Made by a program: the position numbers and the translations under genes. A stretch of DNA of 64,000 nt from Methanobacterium sp. (GTDB taxonomy: Archaea > Methanobacteriota > Methanobacteria > Methanobacteriales > Methanobacteriaceae): the NCBI GenBank assembly GCA_018263005.1, contig JADFDH010000001.1:496001-560000 (forward strand), read 5' to 3'. The number at the start of each line of letters is the position of its first letter. Position 1 is the stretch's first letter. This document shows, one piece after another, positions 55,366 to 64,000 of the stretch. The notes under the pieces were generated by a model, which saw nothing but the letters and a program-made list of their open reading frames with translations, was not told where the DNA came from and ran no database searches.

Positions 55366-56343
55366 TTGGAAACAGTATTGATTTCAATGCTAAGTAAAAA
55401 TAACAGTCGAATGATTGGTGAACTATTAAAAGACTATGATGTTATTTATGAAACCACATTTGATGAAACTATTGATCTAATGATAATAGACACTCCCTCC
55501 TGGAGTAAAAAACGTCAAGAATTACAGGAAATGAAAAAAAAGGAAGGATCTATTTTTTTACCGTACATACTAGTTTCATCACCAGGAGATCTAAAAATAG
55601 TACCGCAAGAAGTATGGGAAGAATTAGATGAAGTAATTACCACACCTATTAGTAAAACCGTTTTACTAGCCCGGGTAAAAGTTCTTTTAAAAACTAGAAA
55701 TCTCTCCTTACAGGTGAACCAGCTACTCCAGGATAAAGAGATGCTTATGAAGGAAATACATCACCGGGTAAAGAATAATTTAATGGTTATATCCAGTTTA
55801 TTAGAACTTCAATCTTATCATTTAAAGGATGAAGAATCCATTGAACTTTTTAAGGAAAGTCAAAATCGTGCAAAATCAATGGCCCTGATACACGAACGAC
55901 TATACCGTACAGATAGTTTAAAAAACATTGAATTCAGTGAATATATCAATACCCTGGTAGAGGACCTGTTCGCTACTTATGCTACAGATCGCAGTAAAGT
56001 AGATCTTATCCTGGATGTGGAGAATATAGACATGGACATCAACTCATCCGTCCCCTTAGGACTTATCATCAATGAAATGGTCACCAACACATTGAAATAT
56101 GCATTCCCCGGAGATAAGAGCGGTTTTCTAAAAATCGCATTACACCAAAAAGACTCAGAATACATCCTAGAAGTAAATGATAATGGAGTAGGAATACCTG
56201 AAGGATTCAATATTGAGGAGTCAGATAGTCTGGGTATGCTATTAATAAACAGTCTAACCAGTCAACTGGACGGAACAGTAGAACTGACCAGTGATAATGG
56301 AACGAAATTTAAAATAACTTTCCCCAAACCAGAATTCAATTAA
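55366..56343 (+). CDS. HisKA_2-type histidine kinase with N-terminal pseudo-receiver
   Basis: 325 residues, no membrane segment. Residues 1-108 resemble a receiver domain lacking the N-terminal acidic pair. HisKA_2 follows with EIHHRVKNNLMVISSLLELQ (His132/133), then a HATPase_c domain with N box (PLGLIINEMVTNTLKYAFP), G1 (VNDNGVGIP) and G2 (DSLGMLLINSL). Soluble kinase, probably sensing through protein contacts. The start is TTG 55366, six bases after GGTGAT. A perfect hairpin overlaps its stop. Third gene of the KaiC cassette. Confidence 0.9.
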   Translation: METVLISMLSKNNSRMIGELLKDYDVIYETTFDETIDLMIIDTPSWSKKRQELQEMKKKEGSIFLPYILVSSPGDLKIVPQEVWEELDEVITTPISKTVLLARVKVLLKTRNLSLQVNQLLQDKEMLMKEIHHRVKNNLMVISSLLELQSYHLKDEESIELFKESQNRAKSMALIHERLYRTDSLKNIEFSEYINTLVEDLFATYATDRSKVDLILDVENIDMDINSSVPLGLIINEMVTNTLKYAFPGDKSGFLKIALHQKDSEYILEVNDNGVGIPEGFNIEESDSLGMLLINSLTSQLDGTVELTSDNGTKFKITFPKPEFN

Positions 56344-56356
56344 AAAATTTAATTGA
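56336..56356 (+). terminator. Hairpin at the end of the KaiC cassette
   Basis: TCAATTAAA, loop AAA, TTTAATTGA: a perfect 9-bp stem that includes the kinase stop codon. It lacks a strong T tract, so the terminator role is moderate. Confidence 0.5.
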
Positions 56357-56526
56357 CAAATAGTAAGAAAAATCATTTAAAAACCTAATAAATAGCTAAT
56401 TTTCAAATCTATAAATTCTTAAATAGACAGTTCAATCCATCTCACCATAGATTGATTATATTCACTGATTAGAATAGTAATAAATTACAAAAATCTTTTA
56501 AATAGATTAATCAAAATAAAAAATTG

Positions 56527-57177
56527 ATGAAAGTCAAAAATAAAATAATACTAGCACTGGATATCAACAACCTAAAAACTGTAAATAAGCTATTGGAAGA
56601 AGTATCAGAGTATATAGACACTGTAAAGATTGGTTATCCCCTGGTACTTGCGGAAGGCCCACGATCAATATCTGTAATCAAAGAAGAATATGGATTCAAT
56701 ATCATAGCGGATTTTAAAGTAGCTGATATACCGGAAACCAACCAGAAAATCGCTGATTTAACCTTCAGCGCAGGAGCGGATGCCATTATCGTGCATGGTT
56801 TTGTGGGTGAAGACAGTGTTCAGGCCTGCTGCCGATCAGCAGATAATCACGATGGAAAAATCTTCCTATTGACTGAAATGTCGCATCCTGGTGCAGAACT
56901 ATTTATGCAGAAAGTATCACTTGATATAGCTCGAATGGGAATAGATATGGGGATAAAAAATTTTGTAGCCCCCTCCACTAAACTAGATCGTCTTGAAAAA
57001 ATAAGAAAGATAGTAGGAGATGAGTCATTCCTAATATCTCCGGGAGTAGGTGTACAGGGAGGCAATCCAGTCCAAACCCTGAAATATGCTGATTCACTGA
57101 TCATTGGCCGGTCCATCTACGCTGCGGAAAATCCCCAGAAAACTCTCCAGTCTATCATAAATAGCATTGAACTTTAA
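56527..57177 (+). CDS. pyrF: Orotidine 5'-phosphate decarboxylase
   Basis: 216 residues: IILALDINNLKTVNKLL, the catalytic K-x-D set in IIADFKVADIPETN (D-x-K-x-x-D), GADAIIVHGFVGEDSV, SPGVGVQGGNP and SLIIGRSIYAAENP. It makes UMP in pyrimidine synthesis. The ATG at 56527 follows an in-frame TTG; no strong ribosome site is visible. The last 84 bp overlap the convergent membrane-protein gene. Confidence 0.95.
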   Translation: MKVKNKIILALDINNLKTVNKLLEEVSEYIDTVKIGYPLVLAEGPRSISVIKEEYGFNIIADFKVADIPETNQKIADLTFSAGADAIIVHGFVGEDSVQACCRSADNHDGKIFLLTEMSHPGAELFMQKVSLDIARMGIDMGIKNFVAPSTKLDRLEKIRKIVGDESFLISPGVGVQGGNPVQTLKYADSLIIGRSIYAAENPQKTLQSIINSIEL

Positions 57178-57714
57178 ACCAACCAATTCATAGGATAATT
57201 CAAATACCAGGAAGTATAGGAAGGTTAATGGAGAGAAAAATTGTATCCCCGTCATTTGTAGGTAAGGATATATATTAACCATCAATCCTAAAATTGCAAA
57301 TAAGAAAATAACTATCTTAAGGGCGAAACGATACTGGAAAAACCAGTTAAGATATTTCTGCCGGGCAGCCCATTTACTATCATTGCCAATCTCATCCAGG
57401 AAGGCCGCCACTGCACATAAAATCAACGTAAAAATTCCAATAGCAGGAAAACCCAGAATAAGAATTATTACAACAAAAATGAGAAGAGATATAATATGAT
57501 TGATACAGTCCACTTTCCAGGCCGCTAAGGTTCCGATTAAGATTGCCAGGAAAATGCAGGCAGCATCTGCACTGTTTGCTGCCAGATAACCAATGGACAC
57601 ACCACAGATTACAGCCGCCACCACACCCAGGATAGGGTTATTTTTCTGATCATGGGCATCGTCAGAAACCTTCATGAACAAACCTGAAAGGGAATAAAAA
57701 ACAATCTCCAACAT
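57094..57714 (-). CDS. Conserved integral membrane protein
   Basis: 206 residues with about five hydrophobic segments. The cytoplasmic-looking N-terminus has LSGLFMKVSDDAHDQKNNP, and a central DCINHIISLLIF and FLDEIGNDSKWAARQKYLNWF loop carry conserved-looking acidic residues. The C-terminal tail (EFLGIFRSVDGP type) overlaps the end of pyrF by 84 bp on the opposite strand. It resembles uncharacterised archaeal membrane proteins with acidic residues in the spans; function unknown. Confidence 0.75.
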   Translation of the reverse strand: MLEIVFYSLSGLFMKVSDDAHDQKNNPILGVVAAVICGVSIGYLAANSADAACIFLAILIGTLAAWKVDCINHIISLLIFVVIILILGFPAIGIFTLILCAVAAFLDEIGNDSKWAARQKYLNWFFQYRFALKIVIFLFAILGLMVNIYPYLQMTGIQFFSPLTFLYFLVFELSYELVGLKFNAIYDRLESFLGIFRSVDGPANDQ

Positions 57715-57869
57715 TCTAATCAATTTTCTTTTCTAATTTTTTAATCATAATCATGTAATTTTTTTAAAATCTCAAATCAAATATTTTGCTTTAAATGAAT
57801 ATTATGTATAAGTATAAAAAGTTGTTTAGGTAAAAATTGTTTTATTTAAAAATTAAAAAAATTATGAGT

Positions 57870-58796
57870 TCATTCATCGTCATCATTGATTTCCCATGCT
57901 CCTGCTACCATCAAAGGGAATATGATGGTGGCATCGCCAATAACCGTTACCAGGTTTGACCCGCATTTGGCCTTGGCCCATGATTTAGCTTCCTCCAGAG
58001 GGGCTCCGCTCAGACTTCCAGTTTCAGCACGATCCATAGTGACCTGAATACCAAAATCAACTCCTCCTTTAAGTAGATTAGAAGCTAATGCATAATGTTT
58101 GGGTAATCCTCCTCCTAACATTACAGCCGCTACCTTTTTAGATGAGAATACTGTGTCAGATAAATCATTCATATCTCCTATGGCATCCAATAATAGTTTG
58201 TTTTCCTGGGTGTACATCCAAAGCTGTAATCCCAGCATACTGTCAATGATACCGGGTGAATAGATGGGTAAGTTTTTTTGTGCTGCCATTTTTACGATTG
58301 AGTTCTCATCATCTAATCTCAAACCAATTTCGTAAATCAATTCTTTTATGGAAAATTGGGTTTTATCCTCACAAATCTCGGAAAATAATCGGGTTATTTC
58401 TTTTTCAAAAACTTCAAAATCCTCAGATTTAGTGTAAAGATCCCCTATCCTTCCCATGCCCATTTCCTGTAGTTTTTCATCATTACCTGTGATCTCCCGG
58501 TAATGATTTCCTCCAAATGCTTCTAGAAGATCATGGGTGATGTTTGCTCCGCTGGTTATAAGCACATCAATTTCATCTTTAATAATCAGGTCCCTGATTA
58601 TCTTTCTTAGACCTGCAGGAACCAGTGGGCCGGCTAAACTCAAAAATACCGTGGTCTCTTTATCTTTTATCACCTGGGCCAGTAGTTCGGTGGCTTGGTT
58701 TAGTCTTCCCGCACCCAGAACACCAGATTTTCCCATTTCTTTTATAAGTTCCAGGACACTCATCTTCTCCTGGATCTGCATGTGATTTATTTTCAA
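57870..58796 (-). CDS. Deoxyhypusine synthase family protein
   Basis: About 308 residues: the N-terminal MSVLELIKEMGKSGVLGAGRL, FLSLAGPLVPAGLRKIIRDLI, the DVLITSGANITHDLLEAFGG NAD-binding segment, and SGAPLEEAKSWAKAKCG with the lysine equivalent to the DHS catalytic Lys. It would modify eIF5A from spermidine. Archaeal DHS-like paralogues exist with other substrates (e.g. agmatine/homospermidine-type), so specificity is uncertain. The TTG at 58796 follows GGGTGT; ATG 58811 lacks a site. Confidence 0.85.
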   Translation of the reverse strand: MKINHMQIQEKMSVLELIKEMGKSGVLGAGRLNQATELLAQVIKDKETTVFLSLAGPLVPAGLRKIIRDLIIKDEIDVLITSGANITHDLLEAFGGNHYREITGNDEKLQEMGMGRIGDLYTKSEDFEVFEKEITRLFSEICEDKTQFSIKELIYEIGLRLDDENSIVKMAAQKNLPIYSPGIIDSMLGLQLWMYTQENKLLLDAIGDMNDLSDTVFSSKKVAAVMLGGGLPKHYALASNLLKGGVDFGIQVTMDRAETGSLSGAPLEEAKSWAKAKCGSNLVTVIGDATIIFPLMVAGAWEINDDDE

Positions 58797-58928
58797 AGAT
58801 ATAACACCCATTTTGAGTCTTTTAATCTAGAATTATAGCAATTTTAATCTGAAAAATAAAATATTTAATTATTTATTGATTATGAAAAATGAAGTATTTA
58901 TAAATGGTTTCGAATCGATTCAATTAAT

Positions 58929-59819
58929 TCACTGGTCATGGGTTAGGTCGGCTATTTTATTTAGAAGATCGGTACGGGTTATTATTCCCATTATTTCTCC
59001 TTGTTCGTCTATGACGATTAATCTTCCTATGTTGTTTTTGTTCATAACATCCACTGCTTCGGCGATCATCATATCAGCTTCCACAGTGATTATGCGATGG
59101 GACATGATATCTTTAACTTTTAGATTCTCTTTATTATCAGCCAGAGATTTGGTTATGTCACTTAATGTTAACACGCCTATGACTTCTTTGTTGTTTATAA
59201 CAGGAGCGCCTTCTATATCTTTATTTGATAGTATTTGAGCTGCTTCTTTAATATTCATACGGGGATCAAGGGTTATCAGATCCTGACTGGCTACCTCTAT
59301 TACTTTCTTTTTAGGAATACTGCGTATACCTGTGGTGTCTAAAAGCAGGATATTGTCCATATCATCCCTACCAACCACCACACCATTAATCACTAATTTA
59401 TTAACTGGTGTGGGTCCTACTCGTATTTTATCCCCTAAATCAATGCTCTTAATATTACCTACGGCTTTAATAGCGGCTTCACATTCGCCGGGATGGGGGA
59501 TGCTGGTGAATTCGATCTTAGCCACAGTCAGATCCTGTAATAGCTTACCATCTCTATAGAGTGGGACCTGGGTCTCCTTATTAACATCGGAAATATTTAA
59601 GTTATGATAAGCTTCAATAGTTGGTTTATAACCTCCACGAGGTCCGGGAACACCTTTAACCAGCCCTAAACTCCTCAGAGATTGCATCTGATTCCTTATG
59701 GTACCCGGATTACGATTCATCATCTCAGCAATTTCTTCACCCTTAATGGATTTACCTTCCGATTTACGATATAAATTAACCAGGCTCTGTAATATTTCCT
59801 TCTGGACCGATGTGAGCAA
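58929..59819 (-). CDS. HTH-CBS transcriptional regulator
   Basis: 296 residues. N-terminal winged helix (LTSVQKEILQSLVNLYRKSEG ... RNPGTIRNQMQSLRSLGLV), a central conserved domain with PHPGECEAAIKAVGNI, and two CBS domains (LITLDPRMNIKEAAQIL; HRIITVEADMMIAEAVDVM) that usually bind adenine nucleotides or SAM. The protein is likely a ligand-responsive repressor found across Methanobacteriales. The TTG at 59819 after GGTGGT is preferred; GTG 59831 is an alternative. Target unknown. Confidence 0.85.
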   Translation of the reverse strand: MLTSVQKEILQSLVNLYRKSEGKSIKGEEIAEMMNRNPGTIRNQMQSLRSLGLVKGVPGPRGGYKPTIEAYHNLNISDVNKETQVPLYRDGKLLQDLTVAKIEFTSIPHPGECEAAIKAVGNIKSIDLGDKIRVGPTPVNKLVINGVVVGRDDMDNILLLDTTGIRSIPKKKVIEVASQDLITLDPRMNIKEAAQILSNKDIEGAPVINNKEVIGVLTLSDITKSLADNKENLKVKDIMSHRIITVEADMMIAEAVDVMNKNNIGRLIVIDEQGEIMGIITRTDLLNKIADLTHDQ

Positions 59820-60080
59820 GATGACCACCACAAATTTGTTAATTATTTATAATTATAATTATTTGTCACATATATAAGTTTTTCTTCAAAGCCCTATTTT
59901 TTTAAGTTTTTTAAGTTGTGTATTCATTATGATGTAATGCTTTCATTTATATCACCTTTTTTTCATAAAATTGGTATGAAATTATGTTTCGAATCAATTC
60001 AAAAATTTTATTGAATAGAAAAAAATAAAGTTCATATCTTATAAGATATATTTAGAATAAAATTGAATGGAGAAGCAATT

Positions 60081-61547
60081 ATGGTAACTCGGAAACGTTC
60101 TTTAAGTACCAGTCTTTCTGTACCTGCCGATATTCGTTTTTTGAAAATGGTTCAGGGATACATCCTTAAAATGTCTGATATTGCTGGTCTTTCTAATTTA
60201 GATGGGCAGCGCCTGGAACTGGCTGCTGAGGAGGCATTTATGAATATACTGGAGCATGCCTATCCTGATGGTAATCCTGGGGATGTATTTATAAAAACAG
60301 CGGTATCTGAGAGGGAATTGAACTTATCCATCCGGGATGAGGGGTTACCCTTTGATATTTCACCGGAGAATTATCCAGAACCTGAAATTGAATTCATTGA
60401 AGAGGGATTGGGATTTCGTTTAATCCGTAATGCGGTGGATGAAGCTCATTTTGAAAATCTGGGTCGCAGGGGCAAAGTACTTCGTCTTATCAAATATTTA
60501 GATGAATCATTCACACAGGATCATGGAGAAATATCTCAGATGGTGGAGGCAGCTCCTCCTCAACAATATAAGATCCGGCCTATGAGTCCTGATGAGGCCA
60601 TCCAAGTGGCTCAGTTGTTCTGGGTAGCTTATGGTTATTCCTATAAAAATGAAGACTTCTACAGACCGGAAGGTTTAGTTCATCTTATCGGTAGTGGTAG
60701 GTTAACTAGTTATGTGGCTGTGGCGGAAAATGGTGGTGTGGCTGGTCATGTGGGTTTGCTTAAATATAAAAACGTTCCCATGGCCGAAGAAGCTCTTTTA
60801 GTTGTATCTCCTGTCCATCGTGGCCGCAGGATCATGGACTTGCTTCATGACGCAATACAAGCCAGGGCCATGGATATGGACCTTAAAGGAGTTTCAGTAG
60901 ATCCGGTAACAAGTCATATTATCAGTCAAAGAAGAATTATTCAGTTAGGAGGACGTCCGTGTGGTTTGGACTTGGCAGCGTGTCCTCCCCGTGTATTCAA
61001 AGGGATTATAAATGAGAAAGAGAAGCCCCAAAGAGAATCCTACTTGCACTGTTTTAATTATTTAACCCCACCATCACCAATTGTGATTCATGTACCAGCC
61101 CATCATGAGGAAATGGTATCCCAGATATATAAAAATCTTGATCAGGAATTTGTCTTTGAAAATCCTGGTATTGGTAAATTACCCGGTGATTTCCAAATAA
61201 ACTTCGACAAATCTCTTAATAAAGGAGAAATAAAAGTAATAACAGCTAATGAGAATCAATGGTCTGAAATACTCCGTGTGGCAGATGATCTGGCTGAATT
61301 TGCCGGGGCAGAGGTTGTTGTTTTAGATCTTCCCCTGGCACAAAGAGCATCAGCCATTATATGTGAGTTGGCAGAAGAAGAGGGATTCTTCTTCTCCGGT
61401 ATTAGGCCTTGTGAAGCGGTTGATGGTGATTATTTAAGGTTGCAGCGATTACATGTCTCCATGGATCTAAGTAAACTTAACATTTACTCCGAACTTGGTC
61501 AGAAACTCTTTGATTATGTTAGTAATTGCCAATCTAAGGTTTTATAG
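60081..61547 (+). CDS. HATPase (RsbW-like)-GNAT fusion protein
   Basis: 488 residues. Residues 1-135 are an anti-sigma-factor-type HATPase_c domain with N box LELAAEEAFMNILEHAYP and G1 IRDEGLPFD. Residues 160-330 are a GNAT acetyltransferase-like domain (YKIRPMSPDEAIQVAQLFW ... VVSPVHRGRRIMDLLHDAI). The C-terminal 160 residues form a second, divergent part with EFAGAEVVVLDLPLAQ and a cysteine. Fusion of a kinase-like ATPase with an acyltransferase suggests regulated protein modification. ATG 60081 follows GGAG with 8-bp spacing. A PAS/receiver protein gene follows in the same direction. Confidence 0.85.
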   Translation: MVTRKRSLSTSLSVPADIRFLKMVQGYILKMSDIAGLSNLDGQRLELAAEEAFMNILEHAYPDGNPGDVFIKTAVSERELNLSIRDEGLPFDISPENYPEPEIEFIEEGLGFRLIRNAVDEAHFENLGRRGKVLRLIKYLDESFTQDHGEISQMVEAAPPQQYKIRPMSPDEAIQVAQLFWVAYGYSYKNEDFYRPEGLVHLIGSGRLTSYVAVAENGGVAGHVGLLKYKNVPMAEEALLVVSPVHRGRRIMDLLHDAIQARAMDMDLKGVSVDPVTSHIISQRRIIQLGGRPCGLDLAACPPRVFKGIINEKEKPQRESYLHCFNYLTPPSPIVIHVPAHHEEMVSQIYKNLDQEFVFENPGIGKLPGDFQINFDKSLNKGEIKVITANENQWSEILRVADDLAEFAGAEVVVLDLPLAQRASAIICELAEEEGFFFSGIRPCEAVDGDYLRLQRLHVSMDLSKLNIYSELGQKLFDYVSNCQSKVL

Positions 61548-61692
61548 ATTTAAAACTGGATTAACCCTTTATTTTTGACACCATTTCTGTTAATTTATTT
61601 ATAGTATATGCCCATAATAATCATAAAACATTTCAGAATAACATTATTAAATCATAGATTTATTGGTGAAATATAAAATCAATTGGTGAAAT

Positions 61693-64000
61693 ATGAAGTC
61701 GAAGATTTTGATTGTGGAAGATGAATCAATCGAGGCCATGAGTTTCGAACAGTCATTAAAATCCTTTGGCTATGATGTAGTGGGCATTGCCCAAACCGGA
61801 AAGGATGCGCTTTTAAAAGTAAGCCAGCTTAAACCAGATCTTGTTTTGATGGACATTGTTTTAAAGGATGATATGGACGGAATTGAAGCTGCCGCTCAGA
61901 TTAAGGATAATTATAATATTCCAGTGGTATATTTAACCGCCCATCCTGAAGAAAGTGTGGTCAACCGTGCTAAACTAACTCTACCCTATGGTTATATAAT
62001 TAAACCAGTAAATCGTGTAGATTTAAAGAATACTATTGAACTGGCTCTTTATAAACATCAGATGGAGAAAAAATTACAGAAAAGTGAGGACCGATACCGA
62101 AGTATCCTTGAAAATTTACAGGACGCTTATTTCCGCGCGGATAAGGAAGGAAATATAATTATGGTCAGCCCTTCAGCAGCTATAATGTACCGATACGATT
62201 CAATAGAGGAAATGATAGGTATCAAAGCTGTTTCATTATATAAAAACCCAGAAGACCGGAATCATGTTTTAAAAATGCTGAAAGAAAAAGGTGATGTCCA
62301 GGATTTTCAGGGCGAAGGTCTTAGAAACGACGGAACATCCTTCTGGGTTTCCCTGAATGTACAGTATAAATACGATGAACAGGGTAAAATTAAAGGTACT
62401 GAAGGTTTTATAAGGGATATAACTGAACATAAAACTTCAGAAGAAAGGATTAAAAGATTATATAGACTATATACTACGCTAAGCCAGATAAACCAATCAG
62501 TAGTCAGAATTAAAGATCAGGATGAGTTATTTAAAAATATTTGTAAGGTATGTGTGGAATTTGGAAAATTTAAAATGGCATGGATAGGTTTAATCGACCC
62601 TAGAACTGGTGAATTAAAGCCGGTTGCTCATCATGGTCATGAAGATAATTATCTAAAAAAAATCTCCATAAATATTCATGATAAAAAATCAATTCATAAA
62701 ACAACCACATCTGCTCTAAGAAAAGGTGAAGTAATAATAAATGAGGATATAAAAAAAGATATTATCAGTCAAATGCATAAGGAAGCCCTTAAGAGAGGTT
62801 ATAGGTCCTTAGCATCCATTCCAATTAAGTTAAAAGATGAAGTGATTGGTAATTTAAATATTTATGCTTCTGAACCTGATTTCTTTAATAAGGATGAAAT
62901 AAATATGGCTGAGGAAATAGGGACTGATATTTCTTATGCCATTACATCCATAGAATCTGAAAAAGAGCTTAAAAGCATACATAAAGCATTAGCGGAAAGT
63001 GAGAGGAGTTACCGTGAATTAGTGGATTATTCCATGGTGGCGATATATAAAACCAACATAAGAGGTGAGATACTCTTCGCAAACGATGCCATGGCTCGAA
63101 TTTTTCGCTTCGATAACATAAGTGAGTTAACTAAAAAAAATTCATCAGAACTCTATAAAGACCCAGCAGATAGAGAAAAGATCATTGAAAAACTAAAAAA
63201 AGAAGGTTCTTTTAGCCAGTATGAAGTGGAAATGAGATCCAGCACCGGGGAAACTGTCCATATAATTCTCAGCGCGAATTTGGTAAATGAAAATATTTCT
63301 GGGATGATGATGGATATAACCGAACGAAAACACGCTGAAAAAACTCTTAAGGAAAGTGAAGAGAGATTCAAGGCTCTTATAAATAATTCCAATGATATAA
63401 TTCGGATCCTTGATGAAGATGGTAAAATTATTTTTGATTCACCATCATCACAGCGTATCCTGGGCTATGACGATGGCTTCATCATAGGAAAGAGTCCACT
63501 AGAATTTGTACATCCAGATGATCGAAACAGGGTTATAAATGATTTAGGAGAAGTTTATGAAAATAATAACCCTGGTGTTCCCACTGAATTTAGAATTTTA
63601 AAATCTGATGGATCATATATCCCTGTGGAAACTATTGCTCAAAATCTTACAGATGTTCCAGCAGTAGGGGGTGTTGTGATCACCACACATCCTTTAACTG
63701 ATAGGAAAAAGTTTGAAAAGGCATTGAACGAATCAGAAAGACTTTTAACTGATATAATTGATTTTTTACCAGATGCCACTTTCGCAATTAACCAGGAGGG
63801 TAAAGTCATTGCTTGGAACAGGGCCGTTGAAAATATGACAGGCACTCTTAAAGAGGATATATTAAATAAGGGAAATTATGAATACGCTATTCCATGGTAT
63901 GGGCGGCGAAGGCCTGTTTTAATAGATCTTATACAGGATAAGAATGTGGAATATAGGGAAGAATATGATTTTGTACAGAAAGATGGTGAAACATTAACTG
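61693..64000 (+). CDS. Receiver-PAS-GAF hybrid sensory protein (partial, runs off the end)
   Basis: At least 769 residues, truncated by the window end. Order: a receiver domain (1-120; acidic Glu9/Asp10, acceptor Asp54, KPV near 107), a PAS domain (about 130-250), a GAF domain (about 265-415), then at least three more PAS domains. A histidine kinase core is expected past the window. No membrane segments, so a cytoplasmic sensor. GGTGAA is duplicated upstream (copies at 61661-61680 and 61681-61700), and only the second has an ATG. Confidence 0.9.
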   Translation, partial: MKSKILIVEDESIEAMSFEQSLKSFGYDVVGIAQTGKDALLKVSQLKPDLVLMDIVLKDDMDGIEAAAQIKDNYNIPVVYLTAHPEESVVNRAKLTLPYGYIIKPVNRVDLKNTIELALYKHQMEKKLQKSEDRYRSILENLQDAYFRADKEGNIIMVSPSAAIMYRYDSIEEMIGIKAVSLYKNPEDRNHVLKMLKEKGDVQDFQGEGLRNDGTSFWVSLNVQYKYDEQGKIKGTEGFIRDITEHKTSEERIKRLYRLYTTLSQINQSVVRIKDQDELFKNICKVCVEFGKFKMAWIGLIDPRTGELKPVAHHGHEDNYLKKISINIHDKKSIHKTTTSALRKGEVIINEDIKKDIISQMHKEALKRGYRSLASIPIKLKDEVIGNLNIYASEPDFFNKDEINMAEEIGTDISYAITSIESEKELKSIHKALAESERSYRELVDYSMVAIYKTNIRGEILFANDAMARIFRFDNISELTKKNSSELYKDPADREKIIEKLKKEGSFSQYEVEMRSSTGETVHIILSANLVNENISGMMMDITERKHAEKTLKESEERFKALINNSNDIIRILDEDGKIIFDSPSSQRILGYDDGFIIGKSPLEFVHPDDRNRVINDLGEVYENNNPGVPTEFRILKSDGSYIPVETIAQNLTDVPAVGGVVITTHPLTDRKKFEKALNESERLLTDIIDFLPDATFAINQEGKVIAWNRAVENMTGTLKEDILNKGNYEYAIPWYGRRRPVLIDLIQDKNVEYREEYDFVQKDGETLT

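Overview
The window is AT-rich chromosomal DNA of a methanogenic archaeon, most likely a Methanobacterium or close relative (Methanobacteriaceae). The evidence is a small archaeal histone, a CarS/Tes membrane-lipid gene pair, methanofuran (mfnD, mfnF), methanopterin (beta-RFAP synthase) and coenzyme-B (homoaconitase small subunit) genes, the DUF39 homocysteine pathway, and pseudomurein functions: pseudomurein-binding repeats in two secreted proteins and a Mur-ligase-like enzyme. I saw no insertion sequence, prophage or CRISPR array.

Layout: 1-9.3 kb holds a giant beta-helix surface protein, a SpoIIM-like membrane protein and the histone. 9.4-13.2 kb has a minus-strand trio resembling the Bacillus ytfI/ytfJ pair, two tRNAs (Val, Phe) and small zinc-ribbon proteins. 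13.3-25.4 kb is mostly minus-strand metabolism: e-MtaB, Pcm, HacB, beta-RFAP synthase, Tes, divergent CarS, then wecB-wecC-mfnD-mfnF. 25.5-34.3 kb has DUF460, TruA, a large TPR protein, an antiporter, an MFS transporter and a hydrolase. 34.6-46.3 kb has HisA, a PEP-utilizing enzyme, a Mur ligase, RibL, a secreted transglutaminase-like wall enzyme, ThiN, Hsp20, a NOG1-like GTPase, AMMECR1 and TldD. 46.7-53.3 kb has a membrane zinc-ribbon protein, the homocysteine pair and the CbiMNQO metal transporter. 53.5-64 kb is rich in signalling genes (KaiC-like ATPase, degenerate receiver, histidine kinase, HATPase-GNAT fusion, hybrid PAS protein running off the end) plus PyrF, a DHS-like protein and a CBS regulator.

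Two patterns cut across the genes. First, at least five genes carry short tandem repeats (about 19-29 bp) whose unit contains the gene's own stop codon (tldD, wecB, cbiO, and the genes ending at 11756 and 48102), and a 53-bp array begins directly after the carS stop. Second, four genes lack any ATG, GTG or TTG at the position their families require; the reading frame continues upstream to a codon well spaced from a Shine-Dalgarno sequence: ATT for cbiM, ribL and tldD, CTG for the DUF460 gene. For cbiM the extension restores the functionally important Met-His N-terminus.

Starts were chosen by Shine-Dalgarno spacing and family N-termini. All family assignments come from reading the translated sequence; no database search was run.
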